36,216 nucleotides of DNA, from positions 1-36,216 of the IMG/VR virus record IMGVR_UViG_3300027742_000020. One strand, given 5' to 3'. Shown one piece after another: positions 23,859-30,608 of the stretch. The stretch comes from a virus. Under the pieces are notes generated by a model that ran no database searches, was not told where the DNA came from, and was given only the letters and a program-made list of their open reading frames with translations. Both the position numbers and the translations under genes were made by a program. How positions within the stretch are numbered: position 1 is the first letter of the stretch; each line of letters opens with the position of its first letter.

Positions 23859-25382
23859 TTACACCTCACTCGATTCATCAGCAAAACCATGTAAATCAGC
23901 GACCGCTAACGAGGTATTAACCAACTGAGTAAACTCGCTATCAGCCAATCCCTCACCGCATAGGTTAAATAGCGACTCACGTAAGCTGTCAGCGTCCGTA
24001 GCGTTGCTTATAGCTGATAGTACTGCATTAGAATCAAAAGGCTGTACGCTTAATTCAAGCGCATCATCTGCGACTTGTTCAAGCTCTTGCTGTTCATCAG
24101 TAAACTCACTATCACTGTCAGCTGCTTTAAATGGCAGCCATGTTTTGCTAGCCATTGACGTATAGCGATTGGCTTGTGCTGACGTTGGCAATTTAATAGC
24201 GCCTTGTCCATCACCGTAATCCATGTGCGAGATATGCTGCTCGTTATAGCCATGCTCGTCTACAAAATAAGACTTGGTGAAGCGAACACCCATCTCATGC
24301 GCTTTTTTATCTGCGTCTAACTGCTCTTGGTTGATGAACTTCTTAGCCACCCACTTAAACTCAGGCGCTTCAAACCCATTAGCGGTACAGATAACATCAA
24401 TGAACCGTTGAACGGCTTTAAGAGCGTGCTTACGGTCGCCGCTAAAGATAATCTCTTGCTGCTCTTGATGTATCTTGCCTTGGCCATATGTGCCGCCATT
24501 GTCAGTGCCGCTTGTGAGCGTTTGGCCAAGCAAGTAGGTTGTAATACTTTGCTTAACAACATTGTCGTAGCTCACAAACGCCTTGCCATCACTGGTAGCT
24601 GTGACTGGTGTTACATCCTCATCAATGCCGATAGTGACGACGCCTGAGTTGTGGGCCGCCAGTATTGCATCTGCAAATTTCTGCGCGTCATCCTCAGTTG
24701 TTGCGTCAGTCTTACCGATAAGCAATGGAGAACCGAAACGCTCCAAGAACTTAGACCAAAAACGCCAGCCGTTGGTTTTAAAATAATGCAGCCAGTAAAC
24801 ACGGCTTAGTATCGACTTGCCTTTGGGGTTTAGATACGTTGGCTTATGCTGCTGGTACAGATAGCGATAATAAAAGTCCTTTTGATCACTAATCATGACC
24901 GGCTGACTACCATCGTTCGGGAACCATTGTAGTGCACCGCCAGCTAATGGCTCAAACCACTGGATAGGCTTAGACATCATTGAAGTAACTGCATTACGTC
25001 CCTTATCATCCTTACCCCATAACTGCTCAATGACATCATAGCCGTACCACTTGCTAAGCGATGAGCCTTGCAAGATCGTTCCAAGATGCAGGTCTAGTTG
25101 CTCATAGATAAATTCAGCAACATTGCCCTCACTCGGTGTAATCGTATAAGCAGCATTACTCAGCTCTTCTTCACGTATATCAATCGCTTGATCGATATCA
25201 GGATCCGTCAGTAATGTCTTTAGTGCGTGACGGCTGATACCCGCTTTCTTAAGTATCTCGTCAGTGTCAGTACGGATCAGGTGACGGTAGAAGGTCTTGC
25301 CTCTTAAGTCTGTCACCTGCTCTTGACTTAACGCCTTACCTGCTGTGACACGGTAACGCGGCTTTTCAGTTATATCATTCAT
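23859..25382 (-). CDS. Portal protein, Mu gp29-like (DUF935)
   Basis: The 507-aa protein matches the DUF935/Mu gp29 portal family (PF06074). Family-like stretches are ISRHALKTLLTDPDIDQAIDIREEELSNAAYTITPSE at about 49-86, GSSLSKWYGYDVIEQLW, LHYFKTNGWRFWSKFLERFGSPLLIGKTDA (about 199-228), and a C-terminal acidic tail. It forms the dodecameric vertex through which DNA is packed. Its start overlaps the end of the terminase gene by 4 bases, as usual. A 7-bp inverted repeat (GTAACTAC / GTAGTTA) spans its stop codon. Confidence 0.9.
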   Translation of the reverse strand: MNDITEKPRYRVTAGKALSQEQVTDLRGKTFYRHLIRTDTDEILKKAGISRHALKTLLTDPDIDQAIDIREEELSNAAYTITPSEGNVAEFIYEQLDLHLGTILQGSSLSKWYGYDVIEQLWGKDDKGRNAVTSMMSKPIQWFEPLAGGALQWFPNDGSQPVMISDQKDFYYRYLYQQHKPTYLNPKGKSILSRVYWLHYFKTNGWRFWSKFLERFGSPLLIGKTDATTEDDAQKFADAILAAHNSGVVTIGIDEDVTPVTATSDGKAFVSYDNVVKQSITTYLLGQTLTSGTDNGGTYGQGKIHQEQQEIIFSGDRKHALKAVQRFIDVICTANGFEAPEFKWVAKKFINQEQLDADKKAHEMGVRFTKSYFVDEHGYNEQHISHMDYGDGQGAIKLPTSAQANRYTSMASKTWLPFKAADSDSEFTDEQQELEQVADDALELSVQPFDSNAVLSAISNATDADSLRESLFNLCGEGLADSEFTQLVNTSLAVADLHGFADESSEV

Positions 25383-26650
25383 CTATACGTCCGTTTGCCA
25401 GCAGTGGCTCTGTATCGTTTAGTATTAGCACCACGCTTCATAGTGCGCTCGTGTGCATATCTGAGTGAGTCAATCAAATGGTTATGCTTATCGATAATTT
25501 CAGGCAATATCTCGCCGCTTAATCGGTCCGTTTTGTAGCTGTACAATCGGAACTCTTTTGCGGTTGCCGTGCACCTTGGGTGAATGACGATCTGCTTATA
25601 GCCTTTTAGGTGAGCAATGCCATCCTCAACACTACCCTTACCTTTAACGCATGCCTTAATTTTTGGTATGCCGTTACGCTTTAGGTAGCTGATTGATTCA
25701 GGTCGAGCGTTATCAGCTATCACCTCGTAGTTTTCAATGCCTGGTATATTATCTTTCAGGTAGTCTGGTGTGTCGTCAATCTCAAGGCCAACCTTGCACG
25801 CCTCATACTCAATATAAAGTATGTTGTCACTGACCCATGAGTTTGTCGCGCCTGTTGGATCCGTAGAAAAACCAAAATCCAAACCGTTATATGGACCGTT
25901 CCATGTTGGGTGTCTTTCAAACTCTCTAACAACAAACTTACCGTTAAATATCTGGGCGTCCGAAGCTTCGAGATAAGCACCTTCCCAAATCCAACAATAG
26001 GTCGCATCGTCAAGGTTAGCTTGATCACTTAAGCGTTCTTGCTCAAGCACATCAGGGAAGAATGGGTTATCGTCATAATTCATCTCAACGATGAATTTAT
26101 GCTCAACCTGTCTGAAGCGCTTGTCTGTTGCACTATCCTTATTTTCAGGATTCCATGTTATCCAAACCTCTGAGTCATCTTCACGTACTGTTGGTAATAG
26201 CTTGCGCCATGCAGCCTCACTGACGTTCTCAGCTTCATCCACCCAAGCGAGTAGTATGCGTGACTTACCTTTGATGCTGTCCAAGTTATGACGTAGGCCA
26301 GTAAAGGCATAAGCAACACGCCTATTTTTAGTGCGAACGTATTTCTCGCCAATCTCATAGTAATCATTAAGCCAATCTACTGATCGTATTGCTTGCTTAA
26401 TTTCTTCAAGTGAAGATTCTTCAAGTGAGTTCATATACTCACGGCCGCATAGGATTATGCCGCTAGCGCCTGCTTCGGCCAGTCGATAACCCTCTACGGC
26501 TGTCATCAATGCGAATGTACGTGTCTTAGCACTACCACGGCCACCATAAGCGCCTTTATAGCGAGACTTGGACTCAAAGACTGGTATAAGCTTGTCAGGT
26601 ATGACTACATCGGCGTAAATTTCATCATTTAATAGCTCGCCCATTTTCAT
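25379..26650 (-). CDS. Terminase large subunit, PBSX type
   Basis: The 423-aa ATPase-nuclease drives DNA packaging. Walker A is GGRGSAKT at 36-43, Walker B is LLAWVDEAE at 133-141, and the coupling motif is ITWNPEN at 164-170. The RNase-H-like nuclease follows, with GLDFGFSTDPTG (Asp258), IADNARPESI (Asp313) and HLIDSLRYA (Asp394) as metal-binding candidates. The layout agrees with TIGR01547/PF04466 PBSX-family terminases. The start overlaps the small subunit gene by 26 bases, and the stop overlaps the portal start by 4 bases. Confidence 0.95.
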   Translation of the reverse strand: MKMGELLNDEIYADVVIPDKLIPVFESKSRYKGAYGGRGSAKTRTFALMTAVEGYRLAEAGASGIILCGREYMNSLEESSLEEIKQAIRSVDWLNDYYEIGEKYVRTKNRRVAYAFTGLRHNLDSIKGKSRILLAWVDEAENVSEAAWRKLLPTVREDDSEVWITWNPENKDSATDKRFRQVEHKFIVEMNYDDNPFFPDVLEQERLSDQANLDDATYCWIWEGAYLEASDAQIFNGKFVVREFERHPTWNGPYNGLDFGFSTDPTGATNSWVSDNILYIEYEACKVGLEIDDTPDYLKDNIPGIENYEVIADNARPESISYLKRNGIPKIKACVKGKGSVEDGIAHLKGYKQIVIHPRCTATAKEFRLYSYKTDRLSGEILPEIIDKHNHLIDSLRYAHERTMKRGANTKRYRATAGKRTYR

Positions 26651-27101
26651 CTACCTTTGGTGCCACCAGTCTAATTACTGTCGGCTTGGTCGCCATTGAT
26701 CCATCACTAGACGTGTTATCAACTTTCTGCTTATTCGTAAACACTTCGCCCACGTCCTTAGCTGCTTGCTCAAGTAAGCTTGCCGCCAATGGCCTGTTCT
26801 TTGATTTCTCAGCATCACGCGCCATACGGTCAAGCATGTTTAAGCGATATGCTTTATTGGCAATCGGTATTGCTTGGATGTCATTGTTAAAGTCATCGCG
26901 GAATTGCTTGAATAGGTCCTTCCATTTCTGAGACAAATTAACTGCAGCTGCTTTGCCAGGGTCGTAGTTCGATACCTGCTGTCTTGTAACTTTCAGCCCG
27001 TCAAATTCTTGATTGACAGCTTCCACTACTTCGGATGGGGTCATATAGGTAGCAAGCCCTTGTACAATAAAGGCCTTAACCTTATTGTTAAGGGTCGCCA
27101 T
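26625..27101 (-). CDS. Terminase small subunit (DUF2280)
   Basis: The 158-aa protein begins MATLNNKVKAFIVQGLATYMTPSEVVEAVNQEFDGLKVTRQQVSNYDP, an HTH domain characteristic of DUF2280 (PF10045) small terminases. A helical middle (SQKWKDLFKQFRDDFNNDIQAIPIANKAYRLNMLDRM) provides oligomerisation, and a flexible tail follows from about 120. It recognises the packaging site, which is often within or just upstream of its own gene. It overlaps the large subunit gene. Confidence 0.88.
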   Translation of the reverse strand: MATLNNKVKAFIVQGLATYMTPSEVVEAVNQEFDGLKVTRQQVSNYDPGKAAAVNLSQKWKDLFKQFRDDFNNDIQAIPIANKAYRLNMLDRMARDAEKSKNRPLAASLLEQAAKDVGEVFTNKQKVDNTSSDGSMATKPTVIRLVAPKVDENGRAIK

Positions 27102-27133
27102 AAATGCTCTCTCGTATCGCTAAGTAAAGGTAA

Positions 27134-27697
27134 TTAGTATTTTATTTGCGGCTCACAATCTTGCAGCTCAGCCATGCGCCTGACTGCTTCATCACCGCCA
27201 TATCGTCTGACGACTCCAAAGAACTCCTCAACATCGTGAGCTATCAATTCGAGCTGTGGTCTGCCGTCTGCTTTGAATGAGGGGTCACCAAACATATCTG
27301 GTTTATGTCTCATGTGATAAATCTCATGCTCAACCAGTGCGGCAAACTCAGCGTCTGTACAATCACGGCAATAATTAGAATCAAGCGTGACCAAGTATTC
27401 AGGCACATCACCCAATGTATCTTCAAACCACATTTCCTGACGCATCTTCTTCCAACCACCCGCCATCATCATGACCTTTTCGCACTGGCCTAATATCTGC
27501 TTACCAGCTTTGATGTATTCACTTTGGGCCCACATAAACGCTATTTCAGTTACTGAGTATTCCATCAAATGTCTATGGTCTTCGTTAAACCACTCATGGT
27601 CGGGGTTGAGTATCGTGGCGTGTAGCCATTCATATATTTCAGGGGCTGCCATTAGTGGGCGTAGATCGTTGGTTGGTGGCATTGGTCTTTTCAACAT
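27134..27697 (-). CDS. Putative phage metallopeptidase, 187 aa
   Basis: HEIYH at residues 124-128 is a zinc-protease HExxH motif. A third ligand is probable in PQLELIAHDVEEFFGVVRRYG near the C-terminus. The helical N-terminal part contains HLMEYSVTEIAFMWAQSEYIKAG. This resembles the putative metallopeptidase domain (PF18894) carried just upstream of terminase genes by many siphophages. It also has a CRDC pair near 110-113. The ATG chosen has GGAGG 5 bases before it. The substrate is unknown. Confidence 0.82.
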   Translation of the reverse strand: MLKRPMPPTNDLRPLMAAPEIYEWLHATILNPDHEWFNEDHRHLMEYSVTEIAFMWAQSEYIKAGKQILGQCEKVMMMAGGWKKMRQEMWFEDTLGDVPEYLVTLDSNYCRDCTDAEFAALVEHEIYHMRHKPDMFGDPSFKADGRPQLELIAHDVEEFFGVVRRYGGDEAVRRMAELQDCEPQIKY

Positions 27698-28008
27698 GCT
27701 CACCTCCAATCAGCGTGCATAAAATAAAGCAAACCCGCCATCTTGACGGGTTTATATAAGCTTGGGGCGGGAATAAGCCGCTTCATATTTCCAAGCTTGA
27801 GGTCAACGTGATTGCTTGAATTTAGGCGCGTGTCAAAGCCTGTGCTTCTCTACATGTAAACCTCTGCAATTGGCGACAGCGTGTCTCACTGCCAGTCTTA
27901 ATTAATCCGCCCGCTCTGGCTTGGGTGCTTGCTCCCTCGTTAAAGGCTCACCGCAGATATAAAAAATGCCCTGCACAATCAAGTGAGGGCAAACTGGTTA
28001 ATAAAATA
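27698..28008 (-). other. Non-coding leader between the phage tRNA and the metallopeptidase gene
   Basis: About 310 bases without a convincing gene; the best frame is 28 codons with a weak ribosome site. It holds two terminator-like hairpins, near the tRNA (27961-27990: TGCCCT..CAC with GTGAGGGCA, one bulge, six T after it) and near the metallopeptidase start (27731-27753: AAACCCG with CGGGTTT). Between them is an 8-bp inverted repeat AAGCTTGG/CCAAGCTT (27758-27765 and 27791-27798) and other short pairing segments. Its location just upstream of the terminase block makes a cos/pac site or a structured leader RNA possible; neither is shown. Confidence 0.5.
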
Positions 28009-28084
28009 TGGTGCGCCTAGCAGGGTTTGAACCTGCGACCAAAGAATTATGAGTTCTCTGCTCTAACCGCTGAGCTATAGGCAC
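28009..28084 (-). tRNA. Phage-encoded tRNA with CAU anticodon (Ile2 or Met)
   Basis: The 76-base gene folds fully. The acceptor GTGCCTA pairs with TAGGCGC (one T-G), the D-arm is GCTC/GAGC, and the anticodon stem GAGAA/TTCTT carries loop CTCATAA. The variable loop is TGGTC, the T-arm GCAGG/CCTGC has a TTCAAAC loop, and CCA is encoded. From the anticodon loop through the T-loop it closely resembles the host tRNA at the window start, including TTTGGTCG, so it is probably a tRNA-Ile2 whose C34 needs lysidine. It starts immediately after the stop codon of the 52-aa gene and would be cut from the late transcript. Confidence 0.92.
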
Positions 28085-28243
28085 TTAATTATTACAAAAC
28101 TCAATCTTATCCACAAAATCTTGAGCGCCTTCCACGCCTCTATTAGCTCTGTCTCGTAGAAACTGTAGCCAATAAGCTTTGGCGCACGACTCTGTGACCT
28201 CATGATAATAATCATAGGCTTTTTGATTGGTTAGTTCGCACAT
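28085..28243 (-). CDS. Small protein upstream of the tRNA, 52 aa
   Basis: The protein (MCELTNQKAYDYYHEVTE ... DFVDKIEFCNN) is helical and unrecognised. The open frame extends to 28315, but that part would run across a terminator hairpin, while the chosen ATG has AGGG 5 bases upstream. The stop codon abuts the tRNA 5' end. It is the first gene after the predicted late promoter. Confidence 0.6.
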   Translation of the reverse strand: MCELTNQKAYDYYHEVTESCAKAYWLQFLRDRANRGVEGAQDFVDKIEFCNN

Positions 28244-28268
28244 AGCATCCCTGCTAAATTTTGGACGT

Positions 28269-28302
28269 AAAAAAGCCCGATATCGGATATCCGGCATCGG
28301 GC
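28269..28302 (-). terminator. Second of two tandem terminators after the late promoter
   Basis: GCCCGAT (28275-28281) pairs with ATCGGGC (28296-28302). The loop contains a further palindrome, CGGATATCCG, so the stem can extend or fold as a cruciform. Six T follow on the minus strand. The plus-strand flank is GGACGTAAAAAAGCCC. Confidence 0.75.
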
Positions 28303-28316
28303 AAATCATAGGCAAT

Positions 28317-28346
28317 AAAAAAGGCGGTTAGTATTAACTAAACGCC
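28317..28346 (-). terminator. First of two tandem terminators after the late promoter (tR'-like)
   Basis: GGCGxTTAGT (28323-28332) pairs with ACTAAxCGCC (28337-28346), with one mismatch and an ATTA loop, followed by six T on the minus strand. It begins about 34 bases after the predicted transcription start. Confidence 0.75.
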
Positions 28347-28386
28347 TGAATCGGGTTGGCTTCACTTACAATCGCCAGTGTGAGAA

Positions 28387-28416
28387 ATAGTACTCTAACG
28401 GCTGTCATGTTGTCAA
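28387..28416 (-). promoter_or_regulatory. Predicted late promoter (PR'-like)
   Basis: On the minus strand a perfect TTGACA (28416-28411) and TACTAT (28392-28387) are 18 bases apart. The stretch 28347-28455 has no gene. Two intrinsic terminators follow within about 110 bases, then the 52-aa gene, tRNA, terminase and all virion genes. This is the geometry of lambda PR'-tR', where an antiterminator must act. Confidence 0.62.
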
Positions 28417-28455
28417 TAGCTGCTTACTATTACCCTATTTACCCTTAAATTCACT

Positions 28456-28875
28456 CTAATCAAACTGACTTGGGTCTTCTAAGAACTCATTAACTACTCT
28501 GCGAAACTCAATAGGGTTAGTAATAAAAGGAATAGGAGTTCTAATGCCACCAGTACCAGAAACTATTACTGTGCCATAATTAAAGATCCGCCCCATAATC
28601 CCTTGATTGATAATCAAGCCTTCTACTTTTTCCAAACGCAGCTCAACAGTATCTCTTCTAATAAAACCTGTCTTCGCAATAACTCGCTTATTTGTCAAAG
28701 CTAGTTCAGTTGTCATTACACGCACCACTGCAATAACAAAAAATACTATTCCAATTAAAAACGATATAGTTAACACCCCCAGTGTAATCATTGCCCACTG
28801 GGACCACCATGACACCTTAGCATTTTTAATAACTCGTTCGTTAGTTGTTAGATTACTATCAATATAGTTGGCCAT
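28456..28875 (-). CDS. Bacterial PH-domain (bPH2) membrane protein, 139 aa
   Basis: A hydrophobic hairpin at about 24-52 is followed by a bPH2-type domain (PF03703, YdbS/YdbT-like): TELALTNKRVIAKTGFIRRDTVELRLEKVEGLIINQGIMGRIFNYGTVIVSGTGG at about 56-110 is the family core. These proteins sit in the inner membrane with the PH domain in the cytoplasm. The ATG of MANYIDSN is preferred over an upstream one in an AT-rich leader. It stands between the late-regulator candidate and the late promoter and is flanked by gaps, so it is probably a lysogen-expressed accessory gene. Its role in a phage is unknown. Confidence 0.75.
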   Translation of the reverse strand: MANYIDSNLTTNERVIKNAKVSWWSQWAMITLGVLTISFLIGIVFFVIAVVRVMTTELALTNKRVIAKTGFIRRDTVELRLEKVEGLIINQGIMGRIFNYGTVIVSGTGGIRTPIPFITNPIEFRRVVNEFLEDPSQFD

Positions 28876-28956
28876 TATCTTTATACCGTAAATAAATAGA
28901 AACAATAGTAACTTAATAGATACATTAATAGCAAACAGAAGTAGGAATATTTAGCT

Positions 28957-29523
28957 TCAATTTAATCTTTTACGATAATCGCTGATGTCTTGCTCTATCA
29001 TTACTACCAAAGCTTCAATATCAGCCAAAATACCCTCTTGGTATTTTAGCCACAATTTGCTATAACTGCTGGCTGGCACGTTGATACCACTGAATAATAA
29101 TCGTCCCTCAACCGTATACAATCCCCACAAATCGTATAGCTCAAAATGCAACGTCATGCGTGCTACAAGCTTCGCTAACTCCTCCAAGGTGTGATAGCTG
29201 CCTTTCGGTGCTTGTCTCTTATCCTCAGCGCATCTAGCTATCATTCGAGCTGCTAAATAGTTAACTATCACATCAAATGACGCTGAACGATCCCACAACT
29301 CGTTATCCCCCCAAACCAGTAAAGACGCCAACGCTTTAGCGTGACGACTCTCAATCAATCCAATAGCGGCCGCCTTGTCTTCCCAATTAACCTCAGGAGG
29401 CAATCCACCGCTACCAATATCAAACTTAACCGTTTTAGCGCCCATACCCTGCTTTAACCAATCGCCATGCTGCAATTCTAAGCGTGGGCTGGTAGCAAAT
29501 CGTTGACTCAATATTTTATTCAC
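28957..29523 (-). CDS. 188-aa protein in the position of a late regulator (Q-like by context)
   Basis: I cannot name the family with confidence. It is soluble and mostly helical: KAAAIGLIESRHAKALASLLVWGDNELWDRSASFDVIVNYLAARMIARCAED (about 50-101), then EELAKLVARMTLHFELYDLWG. It is the last gene of the leftward early region, just before the late promoter with tandem terminators, which is where lambdoid phages encode antiterminator Q. No zinc finger is visible, so it is not a classic lambda Q. It could equally be a DNA-binding late activator. Confidence 0.6.
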   Translation of the reverse strand: MNKILSQRFATSPRLELQHGDWLKQGMGAKTVKFDIGSGGLPPEVNWEDKAAAIGLIESRHAKALASLLVWGDNELWDRSASFDVIVNYLAARMIARCAEDKRQAPKGSYHTLEELAKLVARMTLHFELYDLWGLYTVEGRLLFSGINVPASSYSKLWLKYQEGILADIEALVVMIEQDISDYRKRLN

Positions 29524-29708
29524 TCGCCTTGCTCCTCAATAATTTTGTTTAGTGCATCTCTAAACGCGACAAGTCTATTTCTTGGTATGGAAATCCCATG
29601 CTCATAAGGCGACTTATCATCTCTAACAAAAATCTCATCATCGTCTTTGTACGAATGAAAATTAAAATCATCAAAATTCACATCGATATCTACTAATGGC
29701 TTAAGCAT
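29520..29708 (-). CDS. Small acidic early protein, 62 aa
   Basis: The protein (MLKPLVDIDVNFDDFNFHSYKDDDEIFVRDDKS ... NKIIEEQGE) is strongly acidic in its first half and helical at the end. I do not recognise it. Its ATG overlaps the stop of the 54-aa gene upstream, and its stop overlaps the start of the 188-aa gene, so translation is coupled. Acidic small early proteins are often DNA mimics or inhibitors, but this is only a possibility. Confidence 0.62.
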   Translation of the reverse strand: MLKPLVDIDVNFDDFNFHSYKDDDEIFVRDDKSPYEHGISIPRNRLVAFRDALNKIIEEQGE

Positions 29709-29865
29709 TGCTCACCTCCAATGTAAACTGCTCTAAAAACTCATATTTGAATAACGGCTTGATAAATCCATCCTGCTGGTAATACACGTAGTGATCATCA
29801 ACTCGCAATACTAAGACACGCTGTCCAGTCTCATTATTGATATAGATTTGGTCTTTGCTAATCAT
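29701..29865 (-). CDS. Small early protein, 54 aa
   Basis: The frame MISKDQIYINNETGQRVLVL ... EQFTLEVSNA is a compact beta-rich domain (two YYQQDG-type turns), resembling small SH3-like phage proteins in general form only. AGGT lies 6 bases before its ATG, its stop overlaps the next gene start (AATGCTTAA), and GGAGG near its 3' end serves that next gene. Confidence 0.58.
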   Translation of the reverse strand: MISKDQIYINNETGQRVLVLRVDDHYVYYQQDGFIKPLFKYEFLEQFTLEVSNA

Positions 29866-29890
29866 GGCTGCACCTATACTTTTCTATACG

Positions 29891-30235
29891 TTAAAAGTCT
29901 CGAACATCCCAACCACCGCCGTTCCTTTTCGTCTGCTTCATGACCGCTAAAAACTTAAACGGGAACTTGTCAGCAGCAACTTTAATCTTCACTAACGCGT
30001 CGTCAGTCCACTGCCCTTTCACTTCGTGTATTTCCAATTGGCCATCTGAGCGCATGACCAAGAAGTCTGGCTTATAAAACGTGTTGTCTGCTAGCCGTAG
30101 GTTGATGTTGTCAAAAGAGTAATAAGCGATCTCACCTGCTCGTTTTAGCAGCTCCAAATGCTGTGCGTAGGCCTTCTCAGTACCATTCATTTGTCCTGAC
30201 TTCATTCGCCCTAATGCTTGTATGCTTTTTCTCAT
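29891..30235 (-). CDS. DUF1064-type phage nuclease, 114 aa
   Basis: A small PD-(D/E)xK nuclease of the DUF1064 kind (PF06356). Glu20 lies in the opening helix (NGTEKAYAQHLELLKRAGEI), Asp57 in YKPDFLV, and Glu71-x-Lys73 in HEVKG, which together form the expected metal site. The C-terminus ends in KFPFKFLAVMKQ, typical of the fold. It could resolve branched DNA during replication or recombination. The ATG overlaps the upstream TGA (TGATG); a GTG one codon earlier is possible. Confidence 0.82.
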   Translation of the reverse strand: MRKSIQALGRMKSGQMNGTEKAYAQHLELLKRAGEIAYYSFDNINLRLADNTFYKPDFLVMRSDGQLEIHEVKGQWTDDALVKIKVAADKFPFKFLAVMKQTKRNGGGWDVRDF

Positions 30236-30432
30236 CACTTACCATCCTTTAAATTAATATCGCCATATTCATGCTTAAACGCTGTTCCGTCGCTATTCCA
30301 CTTCACATATTCATCGTGGTACGGATCCCCATCAACTACTCTCAACCTGCCTGAATATCCTCGATATACGTTATCTTTAGGGTGGTAGGCAGTTTGCAGA
30401 CCTGCGACTGAGTGGCCTTTGGTGGTTTTCAT
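30235..30432 (-). CDS. Small basic early protein, 65 aa
   Basis: The protein (MKTTKGHSVAGLQTAYHPKDNVYRGYSGRLRVVDGDPYHDEYVKW...) has many aromatic residues and short strands, and I do not recognise it. It begins 2 bases after the stop of the zinc-ribbon gene and overlaps the nuclease start. Its Lys/Arg/Tyr content would suit nucleic-acid contact, but no motif is present. Confidence 0.6.
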   Translation of the reverse strand: MKTTKGHSVAGLQTAYHPKDNVYRGYSGRLRVVDGDPYHDEYVKWNSDGTAFKHEYGDINLKDGK

Positions 30433-30434
30433 GC

Positions 30435-30608
30435 TTAGTACCTATTCGCTAAGTTTTCGTAATTGACTTCAACTACCGTTCTCACCTCGATAACTTCTTC
30501 GCAGTCTTGACACTCGACCTCAAATTCATCACCGTCACAACCGCCGTTCTCCAACCAATCGGCAGTGTCTTGAACCGCACCACACGCGTTACACTTAAAA
30601 TCATTCAT
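30435..30608 (-). CDS. Zinc-ribbon mini-protein, 57 aa
   Basis: CNAC at residues 6-9 and CQDC at 33-36 form a zinc ribbon, with an extra Cys24. The remainder is acidic and ends VRTVVEVNYENLANRY. The start overlaps the stop of the upstream 62-aa gene (ATGA). Such mini-proteins occur in phage early regions as regulators or adaptors; no specific target is inferred. Confidence 0.68.
   Translation of the reverse strand: MNDFKCNACGAVQDTADWLENGGCDGDEFEVECQDCEEVIEVRTVVEVNYENLANRY

Noticed and set aside
23840-23865. Inverted repeat spanning the portal stop codon as a terminator
   Set aside because: GTAACTAC/GTAGTTA pairs, but no U-tract follows; not called as a terminator.
27720-27790. Short minus-strand frame of 28 codons (MKRLIPAPSLYK...) overlapping the metallopeptidase leader
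   Set aside because: Poor ribosome-binding site, runs through a terminator-like hairpin and overlaps the metallopeptidase start region; better seen as leader RNA.
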